64,000 nucleotides of DNA, taken from Escarpia spicata (taxonomy: Eukaryota; Annelida; Polychaeta; Sabellida; Siboglinidae). Position numbers and translations under genes: made by a program. The DNA lies in contig OZ023205.1 in NCBI GenBank assembly GCA_963995525.1, forward strand, positions 67,033,298-67,097,297, in the 5' to 3' direction. Below are positions 11,849-25,600 of the stretch, piece after piece (the stretch's first letter is position 1; each line of letters begins with the position of its first letter). The notes under the pieces are model-generated. The model saw nothing but the letters and a program-made list of their open reading frames with translations, searched no databases and was not told where the DNA came from.

Positions 11849-14800
11849 CACTACATCACTGAATGAACCTATTTCCAACACTTACGCTCAATACATCACT
11901 GAAGGAACCTTTTCTAACACTTACACTATGTCATTGAAGGAACATATCTCCAACACTTACACTATATCACTGAAGGAACATATCTCCAACACTTACACTA
12001 TATCACTGAAGGAACATATCTCCAACACTTATACTATATCACTAAAGAACATATCTCCAACACTTACACTATATCACTGAAGGAACATATCTCCAACACT
12101 TACACTACATCACTGAAGGAGCCTATCTCCAACACTAGCACTATATCACCAAAGGAGTCTATCTCCAAAACTTACATTATATCACTGAAAGAATCTATCA
12201 ACACTTAAGCTATATCACTGAAGGAGTGTATCTCCAACACTTACGTTATATCATTGAAGGAGCCTATCTCCAACACTTACACTATATCACTGAAGGAACA
12301 TATCTCCAACACTTACACTACATCACTGAAGGAGCCTATCTCCAACACTAGCACTATATCACCAAAGGAGTCTATCTCCAAAACTTACATTATATCACTG
12401 AAAGAATCTATCAACACTTAAGCTATATCACTGAAGGAGTGTATCTCCAACACTTACGTTATATCACCGAAGGAGCCTATCTCCAGTACTTACACTATAT
12501 CACCGAAGGAGCCTGTCTCCAACACTTACACTATATCACTGAAGGAGCCTATCTCCAACACTTACACAATATCACCTAAGGAGCCTATCTCCAACACTTA
12601 CGCTATATCACTGAAGGAGCCTATCTCCAACACTTACGCTATATTACTGAAGGAGCCTGTCTCCAACACTTACACTATATCACTGAAGGAGTCTATCTCC
12701 AACACTTACGCTATATCACCGAAGGAGCCTATCTCTAACACTTACACTATATCACTGAAGGAGTCTATCTCCAACACTTACACTACATCACTGAAGGAGC
12801 CTATCTCCGACATTTGCACTATATCACTGAAGGAGCCTATCTCCAACACTTGCACTATATCACCAAAGGAGCCTATCTCCAACAATTACACTATATCACT
12901 GAAGGAGTCTATCTCCAACACTTACGCTATATCACTGAAGGAGTCTATCTCCAACACTTACGCTATATCGCTGAAGGAGTCTATCTCCAACACTTACGCT
13001 ATATCACTGAAGGGGTGTATCTCCAATACTTACACTATATTATTGAAGGAGTGTATCTCCAATACTTATACAATATTACCGAAGGAGTCTCTCTCCAACA
13101 CTTACACTATATCACCGAAGGAGCCTATCTTCAACACTTACGCTATACCACTGAAGGATTCTATCTCCAACACTTACACTATATCACTGAAGGATTCTAT
13201 CTCCAACACTTACACTATATCAATGAAGGAGTCTATCTCCAACACTTACGCTATATCACTGAAGGAGCCTATCTCCAACACTTGCACTATATCACTGAAG
13301 GAGCCTATCTCCAACACTTGCACTATATCACTGAAGGAGCCTATCTCCAACACTTACACTATATCACTGAAGGAGCCTATCTCCAAACTTACGCTATATC
13401 GTTGAAGGAGCCTATCTCCAACACTTACGCTATATCACTGAAGGAGCCTATCTCCAACAGTTACGCTATATCACTGAAGGAGCCTATCTCCAACACTTAC
13501 ACTATATCACTGAAGGAGCCTATCTCCAACACTTACACTATATCACTGAAGGAGCCTATCTCCAATACTTACGCTATATCACTGAAGGAGCCTATCTCCA
13601 ACACTTACGCTATATCACTGAAGGAGCCTATCTCCAACACTTACGCTATATCACTGAAGGAGTCTATCTCCAACACTTGCACTATATCACCGAAGGAGCC
13701 TATCTCTAATACTTACACTATATTATTGAAGAAGCCTATCTCCAACACTAACGCTCGGTCACTGAAGGTGTCTATCTCCAACACTTATGTTATATCATTG
13801 AAGGAGCCTATCTCTAACAATTGCACTATATCACCAAAGGAGCCTATCTCCAACATTTGCACTATATCACCGAAGGAGCCTATCTCCAACACTTACATTA
13901 TATCACTGAAGGAGCCTATCTCCAACACTTACACTATATCGCTGAAGGAGTCTATCTCCAACACTTACGCTATATCACTGAAGGAGTGTATCTCCAATAC
14001 TTACACTATATTATTGAAGGAGTGTATCTCCAACACTTACGTTATATCATTAAAGGAGCCTATCTCCAACACTTACACAATATCACCGAAGGAGCCTATA
14101 TCCAATACTTACACAATATCACCGAAGAAGCCTCTCTCCAACACTTACACTATATCACCGAAGGAGCCTATGTCCAACACTTACACTATATCACTGAAGG
14201 AGCCTATCTCCAACACTTACACTATATCGCTGAAGGAGTCTATCTCCAACACTTACGCTATATCACTGAAGGAGCCTATCTCCAAACTTACGCTATATCG
14301 TTGAAGGAGCCTATCTCCAACACTTACGCTATATCACTGAAGGAGCCTATCTCCAACAGTTACGCTATATCACTGAAGGAGCCTATCTCCAACACTTACA
14401 CTATATCACTGAAGGAGCCTATCTCCAACACTTACACTATATCACTGAAGGAGCCTATCTCCAACACTTACACTATATCACTGAAGGAGCCTAACTCCAA
14501 TACTTACACTATATCACTGAAGGAGCCTATCTCCAATACTTACGCTATATCACTGAAGGAGCCTATCTCCAACACTTACGCTATATCACTGAAGGAGCCT
14601 ATCTCCAACACTTACGCTATATCACTGAAGGAGTCTATCTCCAACACTTGCACTATATCACCGAAGGAGCCTATCTCTAATACTTACACTATATTATTGA
14701 AGAAGCCTATCTCCAACACTAACGCTCGGTCACTGAAGGTGTCTATCTCCAACACTTATGTTATATCATTGAAGGAGCCTATCTCTAACAATTGCACTAT

Positions 14801-17800
14801 ATCACCAAAGGAGCCTATCTCCAACATTTGCACTATATCACCGAAGGAGCCTATCTCCAACACTTACATTATATCACTGAAGGAGCCTATCTCCAACACT
14901 TACACTATATCGCTGAAGGAGTCTATCTCCAACACTTACGCTATATCACTGAAGGAGTGTATCTCCAATACTTACACTATATTATTGAAGGAGTGTATCT
15001 CCAACACTTACGTTATATCATTAAAGGAGCCTATCTCCAACACTTACACAATATCACCGAAGGAGCCTATATCCAATACTTACACAATATCACCGAAGAA
15101 GCCTCTCTCCAACACTTACACTATATCACCGAAGGAGCCTATGTCCAACACTTACACTATATCACTGAAGGAGCCTATCTCCAACACTTACACTATATCG
15201 CTGAAGGAGTCTATCTCCAACACTTACGCTATATCACTGAAGGAGCCTATCTCCAACACTTACACTATATATCACTGAAGGAGCCTATCTCCAACACTTA
15301 CACTATATATCACTGAAGGAGCCTATCTCCAACACTAACACTATATCACTGAAGTAGCATATCTCCAACACTTACACTATATCACTGAAGGAGCCTATCT
15401 CCAACACTTACACTATATCACTGAAGGAGCCTACTCCAACACATACACTATATCACTGAAGGAGCCTATCTCCAACACTTACACTATATCACTGAAGGAG
15501 CCTATCTCCAACACTTACACTATATCGCTGAAGGAGCCTATCTCCAACACTTACACTATATCAATGAAGGAGTCTATCTCCAACACTTACGCTATATCAC
15601 TGAAGGAGCCTATCTCCAACACTTGCACTATATCACTGAAGGAGCCTATCTCCAACACTTGCACTATATCACTGAAGGAGCCTATCTCCAACACTTGCAC
15701 TATATCACTGAAGGAGCCTATCTCCAACACTTGCACTATATCACTGAAGGAGCCTATCTCCAACACTTACACTATATCACTGAAGGAGCCTATCTCCAAC
15801 ACTTACACTATATCACTGAAGGAGCCTATCTCCAACACTTGCACTATATCACTGAAGGAGCCTATCTCCAACACTTACACTATATCACTGAAGGAGCCTA
15901 TCTCCAACACTTACACTATATAACTGAAGGAGCCTATCTCCAACACTTACACTATATCACTGAAGGAGCCTATCTCCAAACTTACGCTATATCGTTGAAG
16001 GAGCCTATCTCCAACACTTACGCTATATCAGTGAAGGAGCCTATCTCCAACAGTTACGCTATATCACTGAAGGAGCCTATCTCCAACACTTACACTATAT
16101 CACTGAAGGAGCCTATCTCCAACACTTACACTATATCACTGAAGGAGCCTATCTCCAACACTTACACTATATCACTGAAGGAGCCTAACTCCAATACTTA
16201 CACTATATCACTGAAGGAGCCTATCTCCAATACTTACGCTATATCACTGAAGGAGCCTATCTCCAACACTTACGCTATATCACTGAAGGAGCCTATCTCC
16301 AACACTTACGCTATATCACTGAAGGAGTCTATCTCCAACACTTGCACTATATCACCGAAGGAGCCTATCTCTAATAATACTTACACTATATTATTGAAGA
16401 AGCCTATCTCCAACACTAACGCTCGGTCACTGAAGGTGCCTATCTCCAACACTTATGTTATATCATTGAAGGAGCCTATCTCTAACAATTGCACTATATC
16501 ACCAAAGGAGCCTATCTCCAACATTTGCACTATATCACCGAAGAAGCCTATCTCCAACATTTGCACTATATCACTGAAGGAGCCTATCTCCAACACTTAC
16601 GCTATATCACTGAAGGAGCCTATCTCCAACACTTACGCTATATCACTGAAGGAGTCTATCTCCAACACTTGCACTATATCACCGAAGGAGCCTATCTCTA
16701 ATAATACTTACACTATATTATTGAAGAAGCCTATCTCCAACACTAACGCTCGGTCACTGAAGGTGCCTATCTCCAACACTTATGTTATATCATTGAAGGA
16801 GCCTATCTCTAACAATTGCACTATATCACCAAAGGAGCCTATCTCCAACATTTGCACTATATCACTGAAGGAGCCTATCTCCAACACTTACACTATATCA
16901 CTGAAGGAGTCTATCTCCAACACTTACATTATATCACTGAAGGAGCCTATCTCCAACACTTACACTAATCGCTGAAGGAGTCTATCTCCAACACTTACGC
17001 TATATCACTGAAGGAGTGTATCTCCAATACTTACACTATATTATTGAAGGAGTGTATCTCCAACACTTACGTTATATCATTAAAGGAGCCTATCTCCAAC
17101 ACTTACGCTCTATCACCGAAGGAGCCTATATCCAATACTTACACAATATCACCGAAGAAGCCTCTCTCCAACACTTACACTATATCACCGAAGGAGCCTA
17201 TCTCCAACACTTATGCTATATCACTGAAGGAGCCTATCTCCAACACTTACACTATATCGCTGAAGGAGTCTATCTCCAACACTTACGCTATATATCACTG
17301 AAGGAGCCTATCTCCAACACTTACACTATATATCACTGAAGGAGCCTATCTCCAACACTAACACTATATCACTGAAGTAGCATATCTCCAACACTTACAC
17401 TATATCACTGAAGGAGCCTATCTCCAACACTTACACTATATCACTGAAGGAGCCTACTCCAACACATACACTATATCACTGAAGGAGCCTATCTCCAACA
17501 CTTACACTATATCACTGAAGGAGCCTATCTCCAACACTTACACTATATCGCTGAAGGAGCCTATCTCCAACACTTACACTATATCACTGAAGGTGCCTAT
17601 CTCCAACACTTACACTATATCACTGAAGGAGTCTATCTCCAACACTTACGCTATATCACTGAAGGAGCCTATCTCCAACACTTACACTATATCGCTGAAG
17701 GAGCCTATCTCCAACACTTACACTATATCACTGAAGGAGCCTATATCCAACACTTACGCTATATCACTGAAGGAGCCTATCTCCAACATTTGCACTATAT

Positions 17801-18253
17801 CACTGAAGGAGCCTATCTCCAACATTTGCACTAAATCACTGAAGGAGCCTACCTCCAACACTTACACTATATCGCTGAAGGAGTCTATCTCCAACACTTA
17901 CGCTATATCACTGAAGGAGCCTATCTCCAACACTTACACTATATATCACTGAAGGAGCCTATCTCCAACACTAACACTATATCACTGAAGTAGCATATCT
18001 CCAACACTTACACTATATCACTGAAGGAGCCTACTCCAACACATACACTATATCGCTGAAGGAGCCTATCTCCAACACTTACACTATATCGCTGAAGGAG
18101 CCTATCTCCAACACTTACACTACATTACTGAAGGAGCCTATCTCCAACACTTACACTACATTACTGAAGGAGCCTATCTCCAACACTTACACTACATTAC
18201 TGAAGGAGCCTATATCCAACACTTACACTATATCACTGAAGGAGCCTATCTCC
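11849..18253 (-). repeat. 36-bp minisatellite made of reiterated PTPRN exon/intron donor junctions
   Basis: About 6.4 kb, roughly 175 units of 36 bp. On the minus (gene-sense) strand a unit reads GGAGATAGGCTCCTTCAGTG, ATATAGT, then GTAAGTGTT. The first 27 bases equal the last 27 bases of exon 18313-18227, and the last 9 equal the first bases of its intron, including the GTAAGT donor. The array starts at the exon edge and runs 3' into the intron. Common variants are AGC|GTAAGT and donor-damaged GCAAGT. Higher-order structure is present: a distinctive short unit (CTCCAAACTTACG) recurs at about 13381, 14280 and 15974. Because 36 is divisible by 3, plus-strand frames stay open for up to 496 codons. 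Those frames are antisense artefacts. Confidence 0.95.
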
Positions 18254-18313
18254 AGCCCCATCTCGTTCAACAGCAGGAGGAGGATGTTGTCAGCATCCTC
18301 AACTCCAGCCAAC
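18227..18313 (-). CDS. PTPRN: PTPRN-like exon: ectodomain helix exon bordering the minisatellite
   Basis: 87 bp. The acceptor is GTGTGTTGCAG before 18313 and the donor is GTAAGT starting at 18226. It encodes LAGVEDADNILLLLLNEMGL followed by EIGSFSDI and a split valine codon. It aligns with the PTPRN ectodomain segment of the form LAAGVxLLEILAEHVHMSSGSF. Both edges are phase 2 and the length is 29 codons, so skipping would keep the frame but remove a core helix. The last 27 bases are the exonic half of the minisatellite unit. The exon-proximal donor is the one that keeps the frame. Use of any later repeat donor would first run into TAA just after the normal junction. Confidence 0.88.
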
Positions 18314-19936
18314 CTGCAACACACAACACGCACCATTTGATCATGTGACACAGAGCGACATGTGACTGGACACTGCGTAACGTGGGACATTATTTGTGTG
18401 ACACCGTTACAGACAGACCAGATGTGTCCCAAACTATGAGAATTGGCCAACACTGGGATAGCACAGAATTCAGGGCACTACCTACACAACACATTAGTTA
18501 CCCGTAATAACGTAATTTTAATAACCAAATACACGGTTAATTAACCAACTGGTTGGAAACAATCATAGTTTTCATTTCAAATATGACATGAATAAGGAAC
18601 ACAAGCAATGTGTTGCTTCGTTCCATTTGTTACGTAATGTATACATGTTTCATATTACTGCTACATCTGTGCTATACTTAACATTATGTATCAATAAAGA
18701 TTATTATTATTATTATAAGTCTAGAATGTTTTAATGGAAAATTTCAGCCTGAAATAATGGGTAATAGCATTCCAGCTGTCCTCAAATTGTCCAGATTTGT
18801 TGGGGGAAATTCAATATCTGACCAGATAATTATTTTGCACTTAAAATGAATAAATTCATGGAATGGGTGAGCCTGCAAAAGGTTTATATGTTGTGAATGC
18901 ATGGCATCCTGTGACTGTTGTTAAACTAGATGTTATGTAGACTACCGTACATCATACATGTGGTCAATATTTCTACTCATGTCATAGAAGCTATGATGGT
19001 ACACATAGTCAGTGACTGTTCATCAGAGAGGATTCCTCGAAGATCGCGTTAATGTTGGTCCCGTAACAATTTGGGACGTAAAAGAACCACTGAGGACAAC
19101 ATGCACCCTGGCAGTGACCTCCCTCCGTGTCTGCACAGAAAGGTCGGCTTGGTGATAACATTCAGAAAAGGCTGATTAGTTGAAAAAGACCATAACATTC
19201 CAAACATAATAATATTATATACACACCAGTCAGTTAACAGAATGATGCCGAGCGCTAAAACAACTTTGAAAACATTTATTCTCCATTACGTGTCGTGCTA
19301 TATCTGTTTTATTTTGTGGCCAATATCACATGTAATAACAATTCCAACAACTGTTTTTTGTTGTGTGTGAAACTGTCAATAATATCAATGCCAATATATG
19401 CCAATCACATCCAAACTTATTCAAATATAAGATCAACCAATTTCTTGCCTTCTGATGTTAATGGTGTGATTTTTTGTAGTGTTACTGTTAGGATGATGTA
19501 TTCTTATAAAACATCTGTATATTAGTATTAACCATAATTCTGCCTATTCTCTTCCAGTTTATAGATATATATTCTTTGAATTTGTTTCAACATTCACTGA
19601 TCTCTGTGAACAATTTGCTAAGGAGCAAGTAGACCTGCGGCCCCCCAGACCCGAGACAGATGCAACAAATTAGCCAAATAACAGACACAACATTTTACCA
19701 AATAAATGTCCCACCAACATTCCTTTCAAAAGCTTATATAAATTTTCTGTGCAATTCAGCTAAAATTTCTAACCATTCAAAGACTGAAACTACGTATACG
19801 GCGATACATGCAGATTCTATGTATCACGCACAAGTTTCTGTGATTTACTCAACTACACTCATAAACATGAGAGCATTCTCAGGAAGACATCCTTGTTAAG
19901 ACCGTCGATCTATCGGGACATGACTTGTCCACTCAC
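18314..19936. other. PTPRN intron, nothing else recognised
   Basis: AT-rich intronic sequence with an ATT-triplet run near 18700-18715. No further exon or transposon was recognised. Confidence 0.6.
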
Positions 19937-20066
19937 TTTGGCTTGACATTAAGGAATGCGTAGTTGGCATTGAGAATGTCATACGCCTGCTCCGTCGGAA
20001 CCGGTTTCATCGAATCCTCAAAGTGTGTATCGTGGACATCGGAACGTGAATCTGGCTTTGGAATCA
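19937..20066 (-). CDS. PTPRN: PTPRN-like exon: start of the membrane-proximal ectodomain fold
   Basis: 130 bp. The acceptor is CTGTTGCAG before 20066 and the donor is GTGAGT after 19937. With one base from the previous exon it encodes VIPKPDSRSDVHDTHFEDSM, then KPVPTEQAYDILNANYAFLN and VKP, ending two bases into a lysine codon. The segment with AYDILNANYAFLN corresponds to the first beta strand region (GYIVTxxxPL in vertebrates). The acceptor is only 57 bp from the end of the transposon at 20124. Confidence 0.88.
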
Positions 20067-21389
20067 CTGCAACAGAGCAATAGACTGCATGTAGGATGTA
20101 GGAAAAACAAAGAACGTCAAGATGCAGGGGTGCACTCTAATCGGTCAAAACAGGTTTAAACCGGAAAGCGGTCAAAACCGGGCAAAACTGGTCAAAACCT
20201 ATTAATACTAGTTAAAAGCTTACAACTACACCAACAACCACCAAATTTGTAGCATAAATGTAGAACATTTAGATGTAATTTACCTAGTGAGAAAAATTTC
20301 AATATCTACATTTAAATTGGTACAAATGCTTAATAAATAATCGTGTTTATGTAACATACACAAATGTAAACTTTTCACCATATACAAATATCTTTATATA
20401 CCATAGACAATAAGCATTTATTAATTAATAGGTTTTCTAGAACACATTTTGGCTACAAAAGGGTGGCAGTTGTTTTGTTAATCATTGCTATTTCATTTAA
20501 CCCATAATTTTACTACACATAACTGTTATTACATATAAATTACGTAGGACTTGGCTTTGATTGGATTTTGTAAACAGCCATGAACAAGGTATTAGCCCTA
20601 GACTTGATGGTCTATAAATAAAGCTTTATTATTTATTATTATATAGTCTTGATTAATTCACATAGACCTCGTCCTGGATGAGATATATGCTATACCTGGT
20701 GCTGATCTTGGCAGTAATCACCAGTGTCTCTTTTATGCATGCTTATTAAATATCTAAACTATCAAAACCAGCATAGGTAATTTGTATTTTCAAAATCTCA
20801 GCATGGCCACATTATACTGTTTATACCTAACACTGATTATTGCTCTGAGATTTCAAATTTATGATAACAAATACACTGTATATATATACCTATTATAATC
20901 GGGCTAACTGATGTATGTATGTATATTTGTTAAACAACTCCAAAATGTTTTGCATGTCCGCCTCCACACTTTTCATCTAGAATACTTATTTTTTTCGAAA
21001 CGTCCCATAGTTTTACTGGACATCGATGATTGTTTTAAGTCATCGGTAGTTAGGGATGTTTTATATAACTTGCAATAATTGTAGAAAATATGTGCAGCAT
21101 TGCAAAAAACTTATCAAACTTACATAATCTTCATTAAACATCCAACCAGTAGGAATACTTCGGGAAATCATTACTGCCGAAATTGGTACAAATGTTTGCA
21201 TGTATAATATTGAACTAAGAACTTTGGCAATCGCATGACTGACTTCAACATTTTGAAGTTTGTTTATACGACATTGACCTATGTTGTGCAATTATGTAAA
21301 TTATCATATTCCGTAATATATATATATGTACTATAGAGCTGAGACTATGTGTGCATCTAGCAATGTTGTTTGTCAACAGTTAAATAACA

Positions 21390-22900
21390 CACAGTTGGAA
21401 TAACACACTGAAAAATAAGACAGCAACAGAATGCTGGAATATATTAAAGAGTGAAATTAAGTGCACAGTCGATAAATTTGTACCTTTAAAAAAACAAGGA
21501 AAACGGTCCAAAAAGAAACACTTATCGAAAGAAGCCATTAGAAAAATTAAGTATAAACAAATGATGTGGAAGTCATATAGATGTAATGGAAATGATGAAG
21601 ACTACAACAGTTATAAAGAAGCACTTAACCAAGCTACAGCTTAAATTAGACATTCAAAGAGAAGCTATGAACAACAATTAGCTAGTAATATAAAACATGA
21701 CAGCAAGAGTTTTTATGCGTATGTTCGAAGCAAACAGAAAGTTCAAGATAAGGTCGGTCCTCTATAAGATAGTGCTGGAAATATAATATCAGAGGGATTC
21801 TTAATGGCAGAAGACCTGAATGAGTACTTTAGTTCAGTGTTTACCAGGGAAGATATTAGTTCACTGCCAGTACCAGAGGCTAAGTTCAAGGGGGCAGATT
21901 CAGGCTATTTAGGACAATTAATTGTAACCCCGGAAATGGTAGCTAAGAAAATAAGGGCTATGAAGGATAATAAATCACCTGGAGTGGGTGGTATTCCACC
22001 CAAACTACTATTGGAAATTGTAGAACAAATTAGCATACCGCTTGCAACAGTTTTCAACTTGTCATTAGAAGAGCAAATGGTCTGAAAAGTGGCAAATGCT
22101 GTTCAATTTTGGGAAATGTAAATGCCTCCACACAGGACATGGGAACGAAGAGGTAGAATATACAATTGGGGGGTACTGTACTAAGTACTACTGTAAAAGA
22201 AAAGGACTTAGGGTTAACCATTAGTGCTGATATGAAGGTTTCAGAGCAGTGCGGAATTGCAGCTTCAAAGGGAAATCAAATCCTTGGATTAATTAGGCGA
22301 AACATAACGTATAAGGAAAAAGAGCTAATAATACCGCTGTACAAAACAATAGTTAGGCCTCATTTAGAATATTGTATTCAAGCATGGAGGCCTTATCGCA
22401 GGAAGGACATAGATATGCTAGAAAGAGTGCAGAGGAGAGCAACTGAAATGGTACCAAAACTGAGGGATCTTAGTTACGATAAATACCCCTAAAAAATGCG
22501 GTTTAACAACATTAGAGACCAGGAGATTAAGAGGAGATCAGATAGAAGTGTTTAAAATATTGAAGGTTTATGAAAATATTGATAGAAATATTTTTTTCTC
22601 AGTTAAGAAAGATAGAAGGACAAGAGGACATGAACTTACATTAGCAAAGGAGCAGAGTAGATTGGATATAAGAAAGTTTTCATTTTCACAAAGGATTGTA
22701 AATGAATGGAACAGATTACCTGCTGATTGTGTGGGTGCTAGTAGTGTGAATATGTTTAAAAATAAAATCGACACATACCTCAGACGGGCGGGATACACAT
22801 AGATAAAAGGGTCGGACTCTCGATAAGCCAAAGGGCTTCCTTGTCCACCTGCCACCTAGAGTTAATTCTCTGGGTGGCAATCTTGTTAAATCTTGTTAAA
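21390..22900 (+). mobile_element. CR1/L2-like non-LTR retrotransposon fragment, copy 2
   Basis: Plus-strand decayed LINE of the same family as 10208-11838. It begins within the linker before the reverse transcriptase (ATECWNILKSEIK; SKSFYAYVRSKQK; EDLNEYFSSVFTRED; IRAMKDNKSPGVGGIPPKLL). It then jumps near 22075 straight to the thumb region (KWQMLFNFGKCKC in a shifted frame; KEKDLGLTISADMKVS; RPHLEYCIQAWRPYRRKDID; FSQRIVNEWNRLPADCVGAS). The whole catalytic palm is deleted. The 3' end near 22890 has two TCTTGTTAAA repeats. It is 5'-truncated and inactive. Confidence 0.9.
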
Positions 22901-23017
22901 TTAATGACATAACTGGTTTGCTGTGAATAACATTAATTATCACTTATTGAAAATAAAACTAGTTTCATAGTGTATATGGAAATTATAGATGTTCTATGTA
23001 TCAATCAGTAACCATCT

Positions 23018-25600
23018 TACATAGACATATCGTCGGAAGATGGATCTTACATAGACATATCGTTGGAAGATGGATCTTACATAGACATATCGTTGGAAGA
23101 TGGATCTTACATAGACATATCGTTTGAAGATGGATCTTACATAGACATATCGTCGGATGATGGATCCTACATAGGCATATCATTGGAAGATGGATCTTAC
23201 ACAGACATATCATTGGAAGATGGATCTTACATAGACATATCGTTGGAAGATGGATCTTACATAGACATATCGTTGGAAGATGGATCTTACATAGACTTAT
23301 CGTCGGAAGATGGATCCTACATAGACATATCATTGGAAGATGGATCTTACACAGACATATCATTGGAAGATGGATCTTACATAGACATATCGTTGGAAGA
23401 TGGATCTTACAGACTTATCGTTGGAAGATGGATCCTACACAGACATATCATTGGAAGATGGATCTTACACAGACATATCATTGGAAGATGGATCTTACAT
23501 AGACATATCGTTGGAAGATGGATCTTACATAGACATATCGTTGGAAGATGGATCCTACATAGACATATCGTTGGAAGATGGATCCTACATAGACATATCA
23601 TTGGAAGATGGATCTTACATAGACATATCGTTGGAAGATGGATCCTACATAGGCATGTCGTTGGAAGATGGATCCTACATAGACATATCGTCGGAAGATG
23701 GATCTTACATAGATATATCGGTGGAAGATGGATCTTACATAGACATATCGTTGGAAGATGGATCTTACATAGACATATTGTTGGAAGATGGATTTTACAT
23801 AGATATATCGTTGGAAGATGGATCTTACATAGACATATCGTTGGAAGATGGATCTTACATAGACATATCGTTGGAAGATGGATCTTACATAGATATATTG
23901 TTGGAAGATGGATCTTACAGACATATCGTTGGAAGATGGATCTTACATAGACATATCGTTGGAAGATGGATCTTACATAGACATATCGTTGGAAGATGGA
24001 TCTTACATAGACATATCGTTGGAAGATGGATCCTACATAGACATATCGTTGGAAGATGGATCCTACATAGACATATCGTTGGAAGATGGATCCTACATTG
24101 ACATATCGTTGGAAGATGGATCCTACATAGACATATCGTTGGAAGTTGGATCCTACATAGACATATCGTTGGAAGTTGGATCCTACATAGACATATCGTT
24201 GGAAGATGGATCCTACATAGACATATCGTTGGAAGATGGATCCTACATAGACATATCGTTGGAAGATGGATCCTACATAGACATATCGTTGGAAGATGGA
24301 TCCTACATAGACATATCGTTGGAAGATGGATCCTACATAGACATATCGTTGGAAGATGGATCCTACATAGACATATCGTTGGAAGATGGATCTTACATAG
24401 ACATATCGTTGGAAGATGGATTTTACATAGATATATCGTTGGAAGATGGATCTTACATAGACATATCGTTGGAAGATGGATCTTACATAGACATATCGTT
24501 GGAAGATGGATCTTACATAGATATATTGTTGGAAGATGGATCTTACATAGACATATCGTTGGAAGAAGGATCTTACAGACATATCGTTGGAAGATGGATC
24601 TTACATAGACATATCGTTGGAAGATGGATCTTACATAGACATATCGTTGGAAGATGGATCTTACATAGACATATATCGTTGGAAGATGGATCTTACATAG
24701 ACATATCGTTGGAAGATGGATCCTACATAGACATATCGTTGGAAGATGGATCCTACATTGACATATCGTTGGAAGATGGATCCTACATAGACATATCGTT
24801 GGAAGTTGGATCCTACATAGACATATCGTTGGAAGTTGGATCCTACATAGACATATCATTGGAAGTTGGATCCTACATAGACATATCGTTGGAAGTTGGA
24901 TCCTACATAGACATATCGTTGGAAGATTGATCCTACATAGACATATCGTTGGAAGATGGATCCTACATAGACATATCGTTGGAAGATGGATCCTACATAG
25001 ACATATCGTTGGAAGATGGATCCTACATAGACATATCGTTGGAAGATGGATCCTACATAGACATATCGTTGGAAGATGGATCCTACATAGACATATCGTT
25101 GGAAGTTGGATCCTACATAGACATATCGTTGGAAGATGGATCTTACATAGACATATCGTTGGAAGATGGATCTTACATAGACATATCATTGGAAGATGGA
25201 TCTTACATAGACATATCGTTGGAAGATGGATCTTACATAGACATATCGTTGGAAGATGGATCTTACATAGACATATCGTTGGAAGATGGATCTTACATAG
25301 ACATATCGTTGGAAGATGGATATTACATAGACATATTTTTGGAAGATGGATCTTACATAGACATATATCGTTGGAATATGGATCTTACATAGACATATCA
25401 TTGGAAGATGGATCTTACATAGACATATCGTTGGAAGATGGATCTTACATAGACATATCATTGGAAGATGGATCCTACAGACATATCGTTGGAAGATGGA
25501 TCTTACATAGACATATCGTTGGAAGATGGATCTTACATAGATATATATCGTTGGAAAATGGATCTTACATAGACATATCGTTGGAAGATGGATCTTATTA
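23018..25600. repeat. 30-bp minisatellite, about 86 units
   Basis: Tandem 30-bp unit built around ATGGATCTTACATAGACATA and TCGTTGGAAG, with TCC/TCT and GAAGTTGGA variants and a few shortened copies that shift the frame. Frames of 200-400 codons occur on both strands (LEDGSYIDIS on plus) only because the period is divisible by 3. On the gene-sense strand each unit contains TATGTAAGA, a donor-like sequence. Confidence 0.97.

Noticed and set aside
12814..15278. Plus-strand open frames of 485-496 codons with repeats of about 12 residues
   Set aside because: They lie entirely inside the 36-bp satellite, are antisense to PTPRN, and exist because 36 is divisible by 3 and the unit lacks stops in those frames.
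11849..18253. CRISPR-like interpretation of the regularly spaced repeats
   Set aside because: Units are contiguous tandem copies without unique spacers, and the DNA is animal.
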